Origin: Rubrivivax sp.
GTDB lineage: Bacteria > Pseudomonadota > Gammaproteobacteria > Burkholderiales > Burkholderiaceae_C
Reading direction: 5' to 3'
DNA length: 64,000 nt
Assembly (NCBI GenBank): GCA_020248945.1
Contig: JADCGQ010000030.1
Location: 1-64,000, forward strand
The position numbers were made by a program, and so were the translations under genes. Below are positions 63,947-64,000 of this stretch, in pieces. The notes beneath the pieces are model-generated. The model saw only the letters and a list, made by a program, of their open reading frames with translations. It was not told where the DNA came from and searched no databases. Numbering within the stretch: position 1 is the first letter of the stretch; each line of letters starts with the position of its first letter.

Positions 63947-64000
63947 TTACTTGGGTTGCGGCGCGTTTTGCGCCGCCTTGGCAGCCGCGGCTTTCGCCGT
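63947..64000 (-). CDS. pufA: light-harvesting 1 alpha subunit, C-terminal end only
   Basis: A frame entering from the right edge ends with ...AAAAKAAQNAPQPK and a TAA at 63949-63947. The place just upstream of pufL and the Ala/Lys/Pro-rich tail fit the extended C-terminus of betaproteobacterial LH1 alpha. Only 17 codons and the stop are visible, so the call rests mostly on position. Confidence 0.7.
   Translation of the reverse strand, partial: TAKAAAAKAAQNAPQPK

Overview
The window is about 70% G+C and reads as chromosomal DNA of a purple betaproteobacterium of the Burkholderiales, most like Rubrivivax gelatinosus and relatives. The pointers are the puf order LMC followed by crtA-crtD-crtC, the oxygen-dependent cyclase gene acsF set inside the puh genes, the bchFNBHLM-lhaA-puh superoperon, and general Burkholderiales neighbours such as the RpfE-type protein next to recJ and the aat-bpt pair. 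I cannot fix the species from sequence alone. I see no insertion sequence, phage, CRISPR array, tRNA or rRNA.

Bases 1-31300 are housekeeping and accessory genes: a MoxR/DUF58/von Willebrand operon cut by the left edge; a PQQ-type sugar dehydrogenase, recJ and an RpfE-type gene; lolCD plus a PHP phosphatase; a DEAD-box helicase with a structured leader; an FKBP isomerase with gluQ; a LysR/pirin divergent pair; a core MetE; a LytS/LytTR two-component pair; a four-PAS hybrid kinase; an M3 peptidase operon; yaeQ with an S9 peptidase; the N-degron transferases aat and bpt; and a Nudix-MBL fusion with a CaiB-type CoA transferase.

Bases 31300-64000 are a photosynthesis gene cluster in three blocks. 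Block A (minus strand, 38000 to 31300) holds ppaA, ppsR, bchG, a pucC-family gene, bchP and a small PAS protein that resembles the N-terminal part of PpsR but has no DNA-binding domain. Block B (plus strand, 38465 to 57183) holds bchF-N-B-H-L-M, lhaA, puhABC, acsF, puhE, crtI and crtB, then an unstudied trio (small membrane protein, DUF2269 membrane protein, SDR). It is tightly packed, with many ATGA overlaps, and starts from a promoter covered by two PpsR-like operators. Block C (minus strand, 64000 to 57196) holds the end of pufA, pufL, pufM, pufC, crtA, crtD and crtC. Together they make bacteriochlorophyll a tail and ring steps, the reaction centre H, L, M and cytochrome subunits, assembly factors, and spheroidene/spirilloxanthin-type carotenoids. 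The bchCXYZ, bchDI and bchJO genes, pufB and the puf promoter are not in the window.

The observations I rate highest are: a PufC tetraheme cytochrome lipoprotein carrying a C-terminal OmpA-like domain; the PpsR-like PAS protein without a helix-turn-helix beside bchP; three operators that share an asymmetric TGT-N12-ACG form; a crtD/crtC junction where crtC has no normal start codon near its conserved beginning; and the translationally coupled trio after crtB.
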